Part shown: positions 49,723-59,156 of the stretch, in pieces
How positions within the stretch are numbered: the stretch's first letter is position 1
Layout of the letters: every line of letters begins with the position of its first letter
Assembly (NCBI RefSeq): GCF_001499855.1
Contig: NZ_LQIK01000006.1
Coordinates: 62,001-126,000, forward strand
Source: Mycobacterium sp. GA-0227b
GTDB lineage: Bacteria > Actinomycetota > Actinomycetes > Mycobacteriales > Mycobacteriaceae
Direction: 5' to 3'
DNA length: 64,000 nt
Translations under genes and position numbers: made by a program
Notes under the pieces: generated by a model
Told to the model about the DNA's origin: nothing
The model's input: the letters and a program-made list of their open reading frames with translations, nothing else
The model's database searches: none

Positions 49723-51867
49723 ATGACAGTCCAGGTTGAGCTGCCCGCCGCGTCGCTGGTGGAGTTGGCGCGACGCTATGGTGTCGCGGCCGAATACGAG
49801 GACTGGACCGGCACGCGAGTGCCCGTTGCCGAGTCGACGCTGATCTCGGTGCTCGCGGCGCTCGGTGTCCCGGCCGCCACCGAGGACGACCGCGCCGCCG
49901 CGCTCACCGCGCACGACCGCGAATACTGGGGGTGTCGCCTGCCGCCGACGATCGTCGGCCGGGCCGGTGTCACGTCGCCGTTCTGGGTCCACGTCACGCA
50001 CGGCGGCCCGGTGGCACTCCGGATCCACCTGGAGGACGGGACGGTCCGCGCGAATCTGCGTCAGGTCGAAAACAACCGGCCGCCTTACGATCTGGACGGC
50101 AGGTTGATCGGCGAGGCGACGTTCGAGTTGCCCGCCGACCTCCCGATCGGATACCACCGGCTGCACCTGCAGGCGGACTCGGCGGAGACGAGCACGCCGA
50201 TCATCGTCTCGCCGGCGTCATTGCAACCTCCTACCGGCCGGCAGTGGGGGCTGGCCACCCAGTTGTACAGTGTGCGGTCTGAAAGGTCCTGGGGCATCGG
50301 CGATCTGACCGACCTGACCGATCTCGCGGTATGGTCGGCGGCCCGACATGGCGCGGGCTTCATCCTGGTCAACCCATTGCACGCGGCCGCTCCGGTCGCG
50401 CCGATGGAACCGTCGCCCTACCTGCCCACGTCGCGTCGCTTCGTCAACCCGATCTACCTTCGCGTCGAGGCCGTCCCCGAGTACGCCTACGTCCGTCGTC
50501 GCAACCGGATGCGCAAGGCGCGTGAGTACCTGCAGGCACGGGCCGGCCGTACCGACCAGATCGACCGCGACGCCGCGTGGCGGGGCAAGCGCGCCGCGTT
50601 GGAGGCGGTATACGCGGTGCCGCGTTCTGTGGGGCGGGAGCTGGCCTACGCCGCCTACCGCGAGCGCGAGGGCGGCAGCCTGGACGACTTCGCCGTCTGG
50701 TGTGCGCTCGCCGAGCGGCACGGCGCCGACTGGCATCGTTGGCCACCCGAGCTGCAGCATCCCGCGAGCGAGGCCGTCGCGGACTTCGCCGCCGAGAACG
50801 CCGAGGCCGTCGACTTCCACCGTTGGCTGCAGTGGCAGCTCGACGACCAGCTGACCGCGACGCAGGCCACCGCCCTGCAGGCGGGCATGAGCCTGGGCGT
50901 CATGCATGACCTGGCGGTCGGGGTGGACCCCAACGGGGCGGATGCATGGGCACTGCAGGACGTGCTGGCACTCGGGGTCACGGCGGGTGCGCCACCGGAC
51001 GAGTTCAACCAGCTCGGCCAGGACTGGTCGCAGCCACCGTGGCGACCGGACCAACTCGAGAAGCTCGCCTACGAGCCGTTCCGCGCACTGGTCAACGCCG
51101 TGCTACGACACGCGGGCGGCGTGCGGATCGACCACATCATCGGGCTGTTCCGGCTGTGGTGGATCCCGCGGGGCGCGCCTCCCACCCAAGGCACCTATGT
51201 GCGCTACGACCATGAGGCGATGATCGGCATCGTCGCGCTGGAGGCGCACCGGGCGGGAGCCGTCGTCGTCGGCGAGGACCTCGGCACCGTCGAGCCGTGG
51301 GTGCGCGACCACCTGCGTGAGCGCGGTCTGTTCGGGACGTCGATCCTGTGGTTCGAGGCCGACCGCGACGGGGACGGTGGGCCGCTTCCCGCCGAGCGCT
51401 GGCGCGAGTACTGCCTGTCGGCGGTCACGACCCACGATCTCCCTCCGACAGCCGGCTACCTGGCCGGCGAACACGTCCGGCTCCGCGACGAACTCGGCCT
51501 GCTGACCCGGCCCGCCGAGGAGGAACTGGCCGCCGACCGCGAACAGCAGGCCGGGTGGTTGAGCGAACTGCGGCGCGTCGGCCTGCTGAGCGGCGACACC
51601 GAGGACATCGGCGTCACCGAGATCGTCGAGGCGCTGCACCGCTATCTCGGTCGCACACCGTCGCGGTTGCTGGCGCTGTCGCTGACCGACGCGGTCGGTG
51701 ATCTGCGCACCCAGAACCAGCCGGGCACCACCGACGAGTATCCGAACTGGCGGGTGCCGCTGAGCGGCCCTGACGGCAGGAAACTGCTGCTGGAAGACGT
51801 ATTCGAGGATGCCGACGCGGCGAGTCTGGGCGAGATCATGCGGGCCGCGGTGCGCCCGACGGTGTAA
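49723..51867 (+). CDS. malQ: 4-alpha-glucanotransferase (amylomaltase)
   Basis: 714-residue GH77 enzyme that transfers alpha-1,4-glucan segments, part of maltodextrin and glycogen metabolism. The nucleophile is probably D470 in GGVRIDHIIGLFRLWW, the acid/base E518 in VVGEDLGTV, and the third acid lies in TTHDLPPTAGYL. An N-terminal extension of about 180 residues before the barrel is typical of actinobacterial MalQ. ATG 49723 fits the family; the frame open further upstream runs into the MFS promoter region. No other maltose genes are near. Confidence 0.95.
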   Translation: MTVQVELPAASLVELARRYGVAAEYEDWTGTRVPVAESTLISVLAALGVPAATEDDRAAALTAHDREYWGCRLPPTIVGRAGVTSPFWVHVTHGGPVALRIHLEDGTVRANLRQVENNRPPYDLDGRLIGEATFELPADLPIGYHRLHLQADSAETSTPIIVSPASLQPPTGRQWGLATQLYSVRSERSWGIGDLTDLTDLAVWSAARHGAGFILVNPLHAAAPVAPMEPSPYLPTSRRFVNPIYLRVEAVPEYAYVRRRNRMRKAREYLQARAGRTDQIDRDAAWRGKRAALEAVYAVPRSVGRELAYAAYREREGGSLDDFAVWCALAERHGADWHRWPPELQHPASEAVADFAAENAEAVDFHRWLQWQLDDQLTATQATALQAGMSLGVMHDLAVGVDPNGADAWALQDVLALGVTAGAPPDEFNQLGQDWSQPPWRPDQLEKLAYEPFRALVNAVLRHAGGVRIDHIIGLFRLWWIPRGAPPTQGTYVRYDHEAMIGIVALEAHRAGAVVVGEDLGTVEPWVRDHLRERGLFGTSILWFEADRDGDGGPLPAERWREYCLSAVTTHDLPPTAGYLAGEHVRLRDELGLLTRPAEEELAADREQQAGWLSELRRVGLLSGDTEDIGVTEIVEALHRYLGRTPSRLLALSLTDAVGDLRTQNQPGTTDEYPNWRVPLSGPDGRKLLLEDVFEDADAASLGEIMRAAVRPTV

Positions 51868-51944
51868 CACGGGCGGGACTTTCTCCGGTTTCACATTCGA
51901 ACCGACTGCGATATGTTCGCACCGCGCCGACCTAGGGAGATGCC

Positions 51945-52355
51945 GTGAACAAGCTTGTTGTGCTCAGCGGTGGGTTCGTCGCTGTCGGTTCCGCGGCACT
52001 GGTCGGCGCCGGTATCGCGCTGTCCCAGCCGGCGGCGAACAACTACAACGTGGTCGGTGAGCCGTATCAGAAGGCGCTGCAGATCCTGAAGTCGCAGGGC
52101 GTCAAAGGGTCGTTCGGCGGATCGTTCGGCAGCGTGCTGCCGCAGGCGGAGTGCCTGGTCGACCAGCAGAAGATGACGTCGGGCGGCCGCATCCTGCTGA
52201 TGCTCGACTGCAGCCAGAAGGCGGCCGACATGATCGCCGAGATGGGGCCGTCCGGCGGGCCCAGGGTCGGCAGCAACGGCATCACCACGGTGACGCCCAC
52301 CCCGGTGGTGCCGATCCAGGGTGCACCCGGCGCGGGTGCGCCGCCGCCAGCCTGA
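51945..52355 (+). CDS. small exported protein with PASTA-like segment
   Basis: 136 residues. An N-terminal hydrophobic segment (VVLSGGFVAVGSAALVGAGIAL, about 5-26) is a signal peptide or anchor. The middle YQKALQILKSQGVKGSF (about 41-57) resembles a PASTA or similar small envelope fold, and two cysteines (C71, C90) could form a disulfide. The tail is Pro/Gly/Ala-rich, as in many mycobacterial secreted proteins. GTG start with AGGGAGA ahead. No recognised function. Confidence 0.65.
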   Translation: MNKLVVLSGGFVAVGSAALVGAGIALSQPAANNYNVVGEPYQKALQILKSQGVKGSFGGSFGSVLPQAECLVDQQKMTSGGRILLMLDCSQKAADMIAEMGPSGGPRVGSNGITTVTPTPVVPIQGAPGAGAPPPA

Positions 52356-52359
52356 CGCC

Positions 52360-52794
52360 TCAGGCCTCGACCATCTGCCGCAGGCTGGCCAACGTCTTGC
52401 TCATATTGCGGCCGACCTGCCGCGCGGCAACCCGGTCCGCGATCAGTCCCAGTAGGTTCCCCGCCGACTCGTAGGACAGCCGGAAGATGACCTTCGTCCG
52501 GCCGTCCTCGGTCTCACGCAACCGGAACCGGCCGCGCTGCGACACCCCGGTGATCCCGATCCACGACAATTCGCGCGGCGGGTCGAACTCGACGACCTCG
52601 ACGGTGCCGCCGATGGGCACCGAGCCCACCTTCCAGTGCACGGTGTAGCGGGCGCCGCGTCCGGCGGGATCGTCGGTCAGCGTCTCCCACCGCTCCAGGC
52701 TCGACATGAATTCCGGGTAGCAGCCGGGGTCGCTGACCACCTTCCACACCCGGTCCCGGTCGGCGTCGATGACGCACCGCCGCTGCACCCTCAT
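52360..52794 (-). CDS. SRPBCC (polyketide cyclase-like) protein
   Basis: 144-residue START/SRPBCC fold: INT strand MRVQRRCVIDADRDRVWKVVSDPGCYPEFMSSLERW, a central sheet, and a C-terminal helix (NMSKTLASLRQMVEA). Such proteins bind lipids or act as cyclases or hydratases. Ligand unknown. It converges on the small exported protein gene with 4 bp between stops. Confidence 0.82.
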   Translation of the reverse strand: MRVQRRCVIDADRDRVWKVVSDPGCYPEFMSSLERWETLTDDPAGRGARYTVHWKVGSVPIGGTVEVVEFDPPRELSWIGITGVSQRGRFRLRETEDGRTKVIFRLSYESAGNLLGLIADRVAARQVGRNMSKTLASLRQMVEA

Positions 52795-52827
52795 CGAGCG
52801 GGCTCACTTTCGTGCGAACGTAGATTG

Positions 52828-52875
52828 CCCGCACGCATTTCCGGCGTACCGCGTGACTCGAGCCCACACTCGGCG
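52828..52875. repeat. short dispersed element, copy 2
   Basis: Second copy of the element at 21496-21542. It lies between the start of the SRPBCC gene and the stop of the acyltransferase, and ends GAGCCCACACTCGGCG. A GGGCTC/GAGCCC pair flanks it (52800 and 52860), so it may fold as a loose hairpin. Confidence 0.45.
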
Positions 52876-52888
52876 ACGGGAGGACGCA

Positions 52889-53734
52889 TCAGCCCAACAC
52901 CGGGAAGCGTCGTCGGGCCGCCAGCCGATCCACCCCGGCCTGCAGGCTGGTCAGCACCCTCTTGTCGATCACATCGTCGTCACCGGCCGCGATGTCGTCG
53001 GCGTCGATCGGATCCTGCACCTCGATGGCGATCTTGGTCGGCAGGGGCAGCCTCGGCACCATGTCGCTGACGGTCAGGCCCCACGGCGGCGCGACGAGGA
53101 TCGGCACGCTCTTGAGGCGCGCGGTCTTGTCGACCATCAGCAGCTTGGCCAGCCACTGCCCGCGGTCGAGGAACAGCGCCGCTTCCTGGCCCCCGATGCT
53201 GGCCACCGGCACGATCGGCACACCGGCCTCGCGAGCGAGCTTCACGTACCCCTTGCGGCCGCCGAAGTCGACCTCGTGGCGCTTCCACGACGGCCGGAAC
53301 ACCTCGTAATCGCCGCCGGGATACACCAGCAGGGCCCCGCCCGACTTCAGCGCCAGCGTGGCGTTGTCGTGGTTGGCGGCGACGGTGCCGAACTTGCGCA
53401 GCGAGCCCAGCCCCGGCATCGACACAACCAGGTTGTGGGCGAGCTGATAGAACGGTCGCTCGACGCCGAAGTACGAGCAGAACGCCAGCGTGAAGACGAA
53501 GGTGTCTGGGGGCAGGTTGCCGCCGCTGTGGTTGCCCACCAGCAGCACCGGCCCGTCGGCGGGTATGCGGTCCAAGCCGCGGACGTCGGCGCGGAAGTAC
53601 AGCGACGCCAACAACCACAGACCCGGGAGTTGCTCCCGGATGTAGTCGGCGTCGCGTTGATCCAGATCGGCTTTCGGAACCCGGGCCGCCACTTGCTGCT
53701 TGGCCCACTCGAGAACACTCTCGATCCCCGCCAT
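52889..53734 (-). CDS. lysophospholipid acyltransferase family protein
   Basis: 281-residue PlsC-fold acyltransferase. The acceptor-site motif is VGNHSGGNLPPD (about 66-77), with H69 and D77; the spacing is longer than the textbook H-x4-D but is seen in this mycobacterial subgroup. A second family block KSGGALLVYPGGDYEVFRPS lies near 131-150. It probably acylates a glycerophospholipid or glycolipid at the inner membrane. It is divergent from the diiron-protein gene; the gap has a TTGACA but no matching -10. Confidence 0.8.
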   Translation of the reverse strand: MAGIESVLEWAKQQVAARVPKADLDQRDADYIREQLPGLWLLASLYFRADVRGLDRIPADGPVLLVGNHSGGNLPPDTFVFTLAFCSYFGVERPFYQLAHNLVVSMPGLGSLRKFGTVAANHDNATLALKSGGALLVYPGGDYEVFRPSWKRHEVDFGGRKGYVKLAREAGVPIVPVASIGGQEAALFLDRGQWLAKLLMVDKTARLKSVPILVAPPWGLTVSDMVPRLPLPTKIAIEVQDPIDADDIAAGDDDVIDKRVLTSLQAGVDRLAARRRFPVLG

Positions 53735-53828
53735 GAACGAACATATTGACAGCGCGAGCGAACCTGAAACCTGCGTTCCCAGTTACCTCTTTTAGACTGC
53801 GTACAAAGGGCTTCGACAGGAGGCTGAC

Positions 53829-54728
53829 ATGCTGCGACCGCACCGCTTCGCCCGGGAGATCGATCCGGGGCCAGTCCAGATTCAAGCCCGCAAGGTGCAT
53901 TTCGACCTGTCGGACATCCCGCTGGAGTGGATCCCGGGTCATCCGGTGGCCTCCACCATGATCAACCTTTTCAACGTGGTGCTGCCGGCCGCCGAGCACT
54001 GGTTCGTCCGCACGTACAACGAAGCGCTGCCGCTGGTGCGCGATCCCAAGCTCGCCGACGACATCCGCGGCTTCATCGGCCAGGAAGCGACGCACGCCGC
54101 CGCCCACGACGACGTGATCCGAGAGTTCCTCGTCGGCAACGGCGTAGATCCCGCGCCGGTGCTCGACCTCGTCGAGTACATGTTCGAAAAGGTCTTGGCG
54201 CCAACACAATCCGATGATCCCGACCGGCGGCTGAACGACCTGTGTGAGCGGCTGTGGCTGATCGCGGCGATCGAGCACTACACCGCGGTGCTCGGCGATT
54301 TCGCGCTCAACTCGTCCTGGGACGACCATGACGCCCACCCGACGTTGGTCGACCTGTTCCGCTGGCACGGCAGCGAGGAAGTCGAGCACCGCTGCGTCGC
54401 CCACGACGTCGCGGTCTATTTCCACAACAGCTATCCCGACCGGATCCGGGCCATGATGCTTGCGGCGACGGCGATGTTCGCGTTCTTCCAGCGCGGCACC
54501 TGGTATCTGCTCAAATCCGATCCGAACAACGACATCGGTTGGTGGACGATGCAGCGAATGCGGATGCGCGACTCCGAACTCGGTCTGCTGCCCAAGTTCC
54601 GGACCCTGTTCGGCGTCAACACGCTGGCCTACTTCCGACCCGGCTACTCACCCGAGGAGATGGGCTCGACCGCCCAGGCCGTGGCCTACCTGGCCACCTC
54701 ACCCGCCGCGCGCGCCGCGCACCTTTGA
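53829..54728 (+). CDS. metal-dependent hydrolase-family (PF10118-like) protein, putative diiron site
   Basis: 299-residue helical protein of the 'predicted metal-dependent hydrolase' family. Acidic/His pairs at E56-H57, E86xxH89 (GQEATHAAAHD), E149-H150 and E184xxH187 (GSEEVEHRC) look like ligands of a ferritin-like di-metal centre. AGGAGG is seven bases before the ATG. The TGA overlaps the ATG of a ferredoxin-type reductase, making an oxygenase plus electron-donor pair more likely than a simple hydrolase. Substrate unknown. Confidence 0.75.
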   Translation: MLRPHRFAREIDPGPVQIQARKVHFDLSDIPLEWIPGHPVASTMINLFNVVLPAAEHWFVRTYNEALPLVRDPKLADDIRGFIGQEATHAAAHDDVIREFLVGNGVDPAPVLDLVEYMFEKVLAPTQSDDPDRRLNDLCERLWLIAAIEHYTAVLGDFALNSSWDDHDAHPTLVDLFRWHGSEEVEHRCVAHDVAVYFHNSYPDRIRAMMLAATAMFAFFQRGTWYLLKSDPNNDIGWWTMQRMRMRDSELGLLPKFRTLFGVNTLAYFRPGYSPEEMGSTAQAVAYLATSPAARAAHL

Positions 54729-55861
54729 TGGGTCTGCGGGAACGCTACCGGCAACTGCCGGCCAACCCCCTGCGGCAGGGTCGCCGCAGCCTGATGGTGG
54801 GGTTCGCCGACGCGGTGATCTCCGGAATGGCCACGGTGGCAGCCGCCACCCGGCGGGTCACGCCGCCGCCCGAACTGGATCGGACGCGTGTGCTGCGGGT
54901 CTGCGACCGGCGGGCGGTGGCGCGCGACGAGAACGTGGTGGCGCTGACATTGACCGCCGCCGACGGCGGACCGCTACCGCGGTGGCGTCCCGGCTCGCAC
55001 ATCGACATCACCCTCCCGAGCGGTCTGGTGCGCCAGTACTCGCTGTGCGGCGACCCCGCGCGCCGCGACGCCTACCGCATCGCGGTGCGGCGCATCCCCG
55101 ACGGAGGCGGGGGGTCGATCGAGGTGCACGACGCGCTGCGGCCCGGGACGACCGTCACCTCGCACGGACCCCGTAACGCGTTCCCGCTCACCGTCCCCGG
55201 CTACGGTTCTCCTACCCAGCGGCTGCTGTTCGTGGCGGGCGGTATCGGGATCACCCCGATCCTGCCGATGCTCGGCCTGGCGCAGCGCCTCGGCGTCGAC
55301 TGGTCGATGGTGTACACCGGCCGCAGTCGCGACAGCCTGCCGTTCGTCGACGAGGTCGCGGCCTTCGGCGACTCAAGTGACTCCTGCTCCTCGCATGCGC
55401 GGGTCCGCATCCGCACCGACGACGTCAGCGGCCTGCCCACCGCCGACGATTTGCTCGGCGACTGCCCACGCGGCACCGCGGTCTACGCCTGCGGGCCGGC
55501 GCCGATGTTGACCGCGATCCGCGGGCGGCTGGCCGGCCGCGACGACGTCGAACTGCACTTCGAGAGGTTCGCCGCCCCGCCGGTCGTCGACGGCAAGGCG
55601 TTCTCGGTGACCGTGGCCTCGAGCGGCGAGTCCGTCGACGTCGGCGCCGACGAGACCCTGCTCACCGCGCTACGCCGGTCGGGGGTGGCTGCGCCGTATT
55701 CGTGTCAGCAGGGTTTCTGTGGCACCTGTCGAACCCGCGTGCTCGCGGGCGCCGTCGACCACCGCGACGTGCTGCTCACCGATCCCGAACGCGACGATGG
55801 GCTGATGTTGATCTGCATCTCGCGCGCGGCCGAGGGTGGCCATCTGACGCTCGATCTGTAG
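54728..55861 (+). CDS. ferredoxin reductase with C-terminal 2Fe-2S domain
   Basis: 377 residues. A short N-terminal extension precedes a flavin-binding FNR domain (about 55-160, RQYSLCGDP), a pyridine-nucleotide domain (about 160-275, [13 protein letters not shown]) and a plant-type 2Fe-2S ferredoxin domain (about 290-377) with C326, C331, C334 and C363. It passes electrons from NAD(P)H through flavin to the iron-sulfur cluster. It is similar in build to mycobacterial Rv3230c, the partner of a desaturase. Translational coupling to the diiron protein suggests a dedicated redox pair. Confidence 0.88.
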   Translation: MGLRERYRQLPANPLRQGRRSLMVGFADAVISGMATVAAATRRVTPPPELDRTRVLRVCDRRAVARDENVVALTLTAADGGPLPRWRPGSHIDITLPSGLVRQYSLCGDPARRDAYRIAVRRIPDGGGGSIEVHDALRPGTTVTSHGPRNAFPLTVPGYGSPTQRLLFVAGGIGITPILPMLGLAQRLGVDWSMVYTGRSRDSLPFVDEVAAFGDSSDSCSSHARVRIRTDDVSGLPTADDLLGDCPRGTAVYACGPAPMLTAIRGRLAGRDDVELHFERFAAPPVVDGKAFSVTVASSGESVDVGADETLLTALRRSGVAAPYSCQQGFCGTCRTRVLAGAVDHRDVLLTDPERDDGLMLICISRAAEGGHLTLDL

Positions 55862-55871
55862 CTGCGTCTCG

Positions 55872-55887
55872 TACTATTTCGCCCATG
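55872..55887 (+). promoter_or_regulatory. candidate leaderless promoter of the kinase operon
   Basis: TACTAT (55872-55877) lies seven bases before the kinase ATG at 55885 and eleven bases after the reductase stop. No Shine-Dalgarno sequence is present. The spacing fits a transcript beginning at or next to the ATG, which would make the kinase-LLM-SnoaL genes a separate unit. Confidence 0.45.
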
Positions 55888-57324
55888 CCGTTGGCCGATG
55901 GTGCGACGTTCGCCGGATACACCATCGTGCGACTACTCGGTGCCGGTGGCATGGGCGAGGTCTATCTGGCCCAGCATCCGCGCCTGCCTCGCCGCGACGC
56001 GCTCAAGGTGCTTCCCACCTCGGTGTCGGCCGACGACGAGTACCGCCGGCGCTTCCAGCGCGAGGCCGACATCGCTGCCACGCTGTGGCATCCGCACATC
56101 GTCGGCGTGCACGACCGCGGTGAATCCGACGGCCAGATCTGGATCTCGATGGACTACGTCGACGGCACCGATGCGGCGCGCCTGCTGCAGGAGCGGTACC
56201 CCGATGGAATGCCGCCGCGGGAAGTCGTCTCGATCATCAGCGCCATCGCCGACGCCCTCGACTACGCCCACCAGGGCGGACTGTTGCACCGCGACGTCAA
56301 GCCGGCGAACATCCTGCTTGCCCACCCCGACTCCGGGGGCGAACGAATCCTGTTGGCCGACTTCGGGATCGCGCGCTGGGAGAACGACATCAGCGGGCTG
56401 ACCGCGACGAACATGACCGTGGGCACCGTCTCCTACGCCGCGCCCGAGCAGCTGATGGGTGAGAAACTGGACGGCCGGGCCGACCAGTATGCGTTGGCCG
56501 CCACCGCATTTCATCTGCTGACCGGATCGCCGCCGTTTCACCACTCCAACCCGGCGGTCGTCATCAGCCAGCACCTCTCGTCGGCCCCACCGGCGATCGG
56601 CGCCGACCGCCCCGACCTCGCGGGCCTGGATCCCGTGCTGGCCAAGGCCCTGGCCAAGGACCCCAAGGACCGCTTCACGCGCTGCGCGGATTTCGCGAGG
56701 GCGCTCGGCCACCACCTGGGCGCCGTCCCGCCGGACGCCGACGCCACCCGGCTCGCCGGAGCGGCCACCCGGCCCAAGCGGTCCAAACGGCCCGACCGGC
56801 CGCTGCGGCGGGCGAGCGTGATCGTGCCGGTGATCCTCGCCGTGCTGCTGGTCGTGGCGATCGCGGTTGCGGCCTTCGAGTACGGTCGCGCCGACGAAGA
56901 GGAAGCCGCGCGCGCCGGCCTCGCCCCGACCACCACGGCAATGCCCACTCCGACGGCGCCCACTCCGACGACGCCCGCACCCACGACTCCCCAGACCACC
57001 ACGACTCCCCCGACCACGACGGCGACGCCGGACGCTGCACCGGTCGCCGTGATCGGTGCCGACTGCTCGCCCGTCGGCAGCACCGGAACCACAGCGGACG
57101 GCTCGACGGCGTACTGCTCGACGCTGCAGACCACCGGCGCCTCGATCTGGTCGCTGACCGAAGGCGACATCCCGAGCCCGACGGTGACCAATGAGCCGAC
57201 CGACGAACCCCTGCCGGCCGCCGAGGAATCGCCCGTGCGGGTGTGCATGCAGCAGACCGGTCAGACCCGGCGCGAATGCCGCAGGGACATCCGCGAAAGC
57301 AACGGCCTGCCCCCGCTGCCATGA
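55885..57324 (+). CDS. transmembrane Ser/Thr protein kinase (PknF-like)
   Basis: 479 residues. The kinase domain (about 10-275) has Gly loop GAGGMGEV (19-26), Lys41, HRD at 136-138 and DFG at 160-162, all intact. A basic juxtamembrane region precedes one transmembrane helix at about 312-332. The outside part is a Thr/Pro-rich stalk (about 350-390) and a Cys-containing end of about 90 residues, like PknF-type kinases. The PASTA repeats of PknB are absent. Its stop overlaps the next gene's ATG (ATGA). Confidence 0.9.
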   Translation: MPLADGATFAGYTIVRLLGAGGMGEVYLAQHPRLPRRDALKVLPTSVSADDEYRRRFQREADIAATLWHPHIVGVHDRGESDGQIWISMDYVDGTDAARLLQERYPDGMPPREVVSIISAIADALDYAHQGGLLHRDVKPANILLAHPDSGGERILLADFGIARWENDISGLTATNMTVGTVSYAAPEQLMGEKLDGRADQYALAATAFHLLTGSPPFHHSNPAVVISQHLSSAPPAIGADRPDLAGLDPVLAKALAKDPKDRFTRCADFARALGHHLGAVPPDADATRLAGAATRPKRSKRPDRPLRRASVIVPVILAVLLVVAIAVAAFEYGRADEEEAARAGLAPTTTAMPTPTAPTPTTPAPTTPQTTTTPPTTTATPDAAPVAVIGADCSPVGSTGTTADGSTAYCSTLQTTGASIWSLTEGDIPSPTVTNEPTDEPLPAAEESPVRVCMQQTGQTRRECRRDIRESNGLPPLP

Positions 57325-58196
57325 AATACGCCGTCATCGCGCCCGTAGCCGCGGGAGTCACTGCCGACCCCGCGTTCATGGCCGCCTTCGCCAAGCACCT
57401 GGAGCAGTGCGGGTTCGAGTCGATCGTCGTCGTCGAGCACACCGTGCTCATGTCGCAGTACGACAGCGTCTACCCCTACGACGCGTCCGGTCGCGTCGAG
57501 TTGCCTGCCGACTGTGCGGTTCCGGACCCGCTTGAGCTGCTGGCCTTCCTGGCCGGGCAGACCCGTGGGCTGGGCCTCGCCACTGGCGTGCTCGTGCTGC
57601 CCAACCACCACCCCGTGGTGCTGGCCAAACGGGTTGCCACGGTCGATGCGCTCTCCGGTGGACGGCTGCGGCTGTGTGTGGGGATGGGCTGGCTCAAAGA
57701 GGAGATCGAGGCCTGCGGGACCGACTTCGCCAGCCGGGGCCGACGCGCCGACGAGCAGCTGGCGGTGCTGCGGCTGCTGTGGCAGGACCGCTCCGAGGGA
57801 GCCGACTTCCACGGTGAGTTCTTCGATTTCGACCACGCGATGTGCTATCCGAAACCGCTCGCGCACATACCGATTCACATCGGCGGGCACAGCAGGGCAG
57901 CGGCTCGGCGGGCCGGCCGGCTCGGCGACGGGTTCCAGCCGCTCGGTGTCGGTGGCGCCGAACTGGCCGAGCTCGTCTCGCTGATGCGCGAGGAGGCCGT
58001 GCGCTGTGGACGCGACCCCGGTGCGCTCGAACTCTCGCTCGGCCACCTGGTCACCAAGATCGACGGCGAGCGGGCGGCCAAACTCTCCGAGCGCGGCGCG
58101 GACCGCCTGATCCTGGCGATGCCGCCGACGGCCGACATCGACGAAGCGCGCGACATGCTGTCGGAGTGCGCGCAGCGATTGGGGCTTGTCTCATGA
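57321..58196 (+). CDS. LLM-class F420-dependent oxidoreductase
   Basis: 291-residue TIM-barrel of the luciferase-like monooxygenase superfamily, F420-type ([59 protein letters not shown]). It probably uses coenzyme F420, which mycobacteria make. Substrate unknown. ATG 57321 overlaps the kinase stop and the TGA overlaps the next ATG, so it sits translationally locked between a receptor kinase and a SnoaL-like protein. Confidence 0.85.
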   Translation: MKYAVIAPVAAGVTADPAFMAAFAKHLEQCGFESIVVVEHTVLMSQYDSVYPYDASGRVELPADCAVPDPLELLAFLAGQTRGLGLATGVLVLPNHHPVVLAKRVATVDALSGGRLRLCVGMGWLKEEIEACGTDFASRGRRADEQLAVLRLLWQDRSEGADFHGEFFDFDHAMCYPKPLAHIPIHIGGHSRAAARRAGRLGDGFQPLGVGGAELAELVSLMREEAVRCGRDPGALELSLGHLVTKIDGERAAKLSERGADRLILAMPPTADIDEARDMLSECAQRLGLVS

Positions 58197-58762
58197 TGCT
58201 GAGCACCGCCGACCGGTTGGCACTGGCCGATCTGGTGCACATCTACGCCTCGGCTGTCGACGACCGCCGATTCGACGATGTCGTCGAGCTGTTCACCGAC
58301 AACGCCGAACTGCGCCTGCCGGACCCGCCGCGGATTCTGGAGCCGGTGCGCCGCCACCACGGCCGCGACGGTGTGCGCGCGGCCATGGCGTCGCTGGCAT
58401 CCGTCTCCAACGTGGCCCGGATCGAGCATGCGATCGTCGGAGAGGTGTACGCCAAGGGCGACGAACCCGACTACGCCCTGGGCCGGATCACCTGCATCGC
58501 CCACCACTGGACGCTCCGCGGCGAGCACGTCTCCGATCTGGTGTGGCATCTGCGCTACGACGACGAATACCTGCGCACGCGGGCCGGCTGGCGCATCCAC
58601 GGCCGCGCGTTGACGATCAACGCGATCGAGACCCGAGACGTTCGTCGTCTTCGATTGCCGCCAGCAGAAACTCCAGCAGCGGCCGCTGACCCTTCAACAG
58701 CTTCGACCGAGCCTCAGCCACGGAAAACCAGGCTACCCGGTCGATTTCGGGAAATTCCCTGA
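58193..58762 (+). CDS. SnoaL/NTF2-like protein
   Basis: 189 residues. The NTF2/SnoaL fold (about 1-145: ADLVHIYASAVDDRRFDDVVELF, RRHHGRDGVRAAMASL) covers the conserved part and ends near WRIHGRALTINAIETRDV. The last 40 or so residues are Pro/Ala-rich and lie antisense to the Nudix gene at 58617-59108, an overlap of 146 bp that suggests the original stop was lost. ATG 58193 overlaps the LLM stop. Confidence 0.75.
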   Translation: MMLSTADRLALADLVHIYASAVDDRRFDDVVELFTDNAELRLPDPPRILEPVRRHHGRDGVRAAMASLASVSNVARIEHAIVGEVYAKGDEPDYALGRITCIAHHWTLRGEHVSDLVWHLRYDDEYLRTRAGWRIHGRALTINAIETRDVRRLRLPPAETPAAAADPSTASTEPQPRKTRLPGRFREIP

Positions 58763-59108
58763 TTCTGCCCGACCCCTTCGGCCATTCCAGCGTGAACGTG
58801 TTGGAGAAGGTGCCGGCCAGGTCGAGGTCGCCGCGCACGGCGAACGCCGTGATCACCTTTCCGCTCGGCTGCTTGACGGGCGGGAAGTCGATTCGCGGGC
58901 CGGACGGCGGCTGCTTGCCGAGTTCCTCTTCGAATTCGCGGCACGCGACGGTCCAGGGGTCTTCGCCCTGGGTGTACTCGCCTTTGGGGATCGACCAGGC
59001 GCCGTCGTCCTTGCGTGCCCAGAACGGCCCACCCGGATGGCCGATGAGCACCTCGACCGTGCCGTCGCTGACCCGGTACAGCAGCAGTCCGGCGCTCAGC
59101 TTAGGCAC
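58617..59108 (-). CDS. Nudix hydrolase
   Basis: 163 residues. The Nudix box is complete: G43-x5-E49-x7-R57-E58-F59-E60-E61-E62-x-G64. Such enzymes cleave nucleoside diphosphate-linked compounds; WARKDDGAWSIPKGEY and the C-terminal FPEIDRVAWFSVAEA are family-like. GTG start with GGAGG in GGAGGGTGAC. The last third lies opposite the SnoaL-like gene tail. Confidence 0.9.
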   Translation of the reverse strand: MPKLSAGLLLYRVSDGTVEVLIGHPGGPFWARKDDGAWSIPKGEYTQGEDPWTVACREFEEELGKQPPSGPRIDFPPVKQPSGKVITAFAVRGDLDLAGTFSNTFTLEWPKGSGRIREFPEIDRVAWFSVAEARSKLLKGQRPLLEFLLAAIEDDERLGSRSR

Positions 59109-59156
59109 ACGTCACCCTCCGTTGAAAGCAGCACTTCGCCCGCTTCACAACGCGCG

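Noticed and set aside
53746-53770. TTGACA as a promoter for the diiron protein gene
   Set aside because: No -10 hexamer lies at the proper distance.
56930-57030. repetitive CCGACGACG/CCCACGACT DNA that could be a minisatellite
   Set aside because: It codes for the Thr/Pro-rich stalk of the kinase and is only low-complexity coding sequence, not a repeat array with regular spacing.
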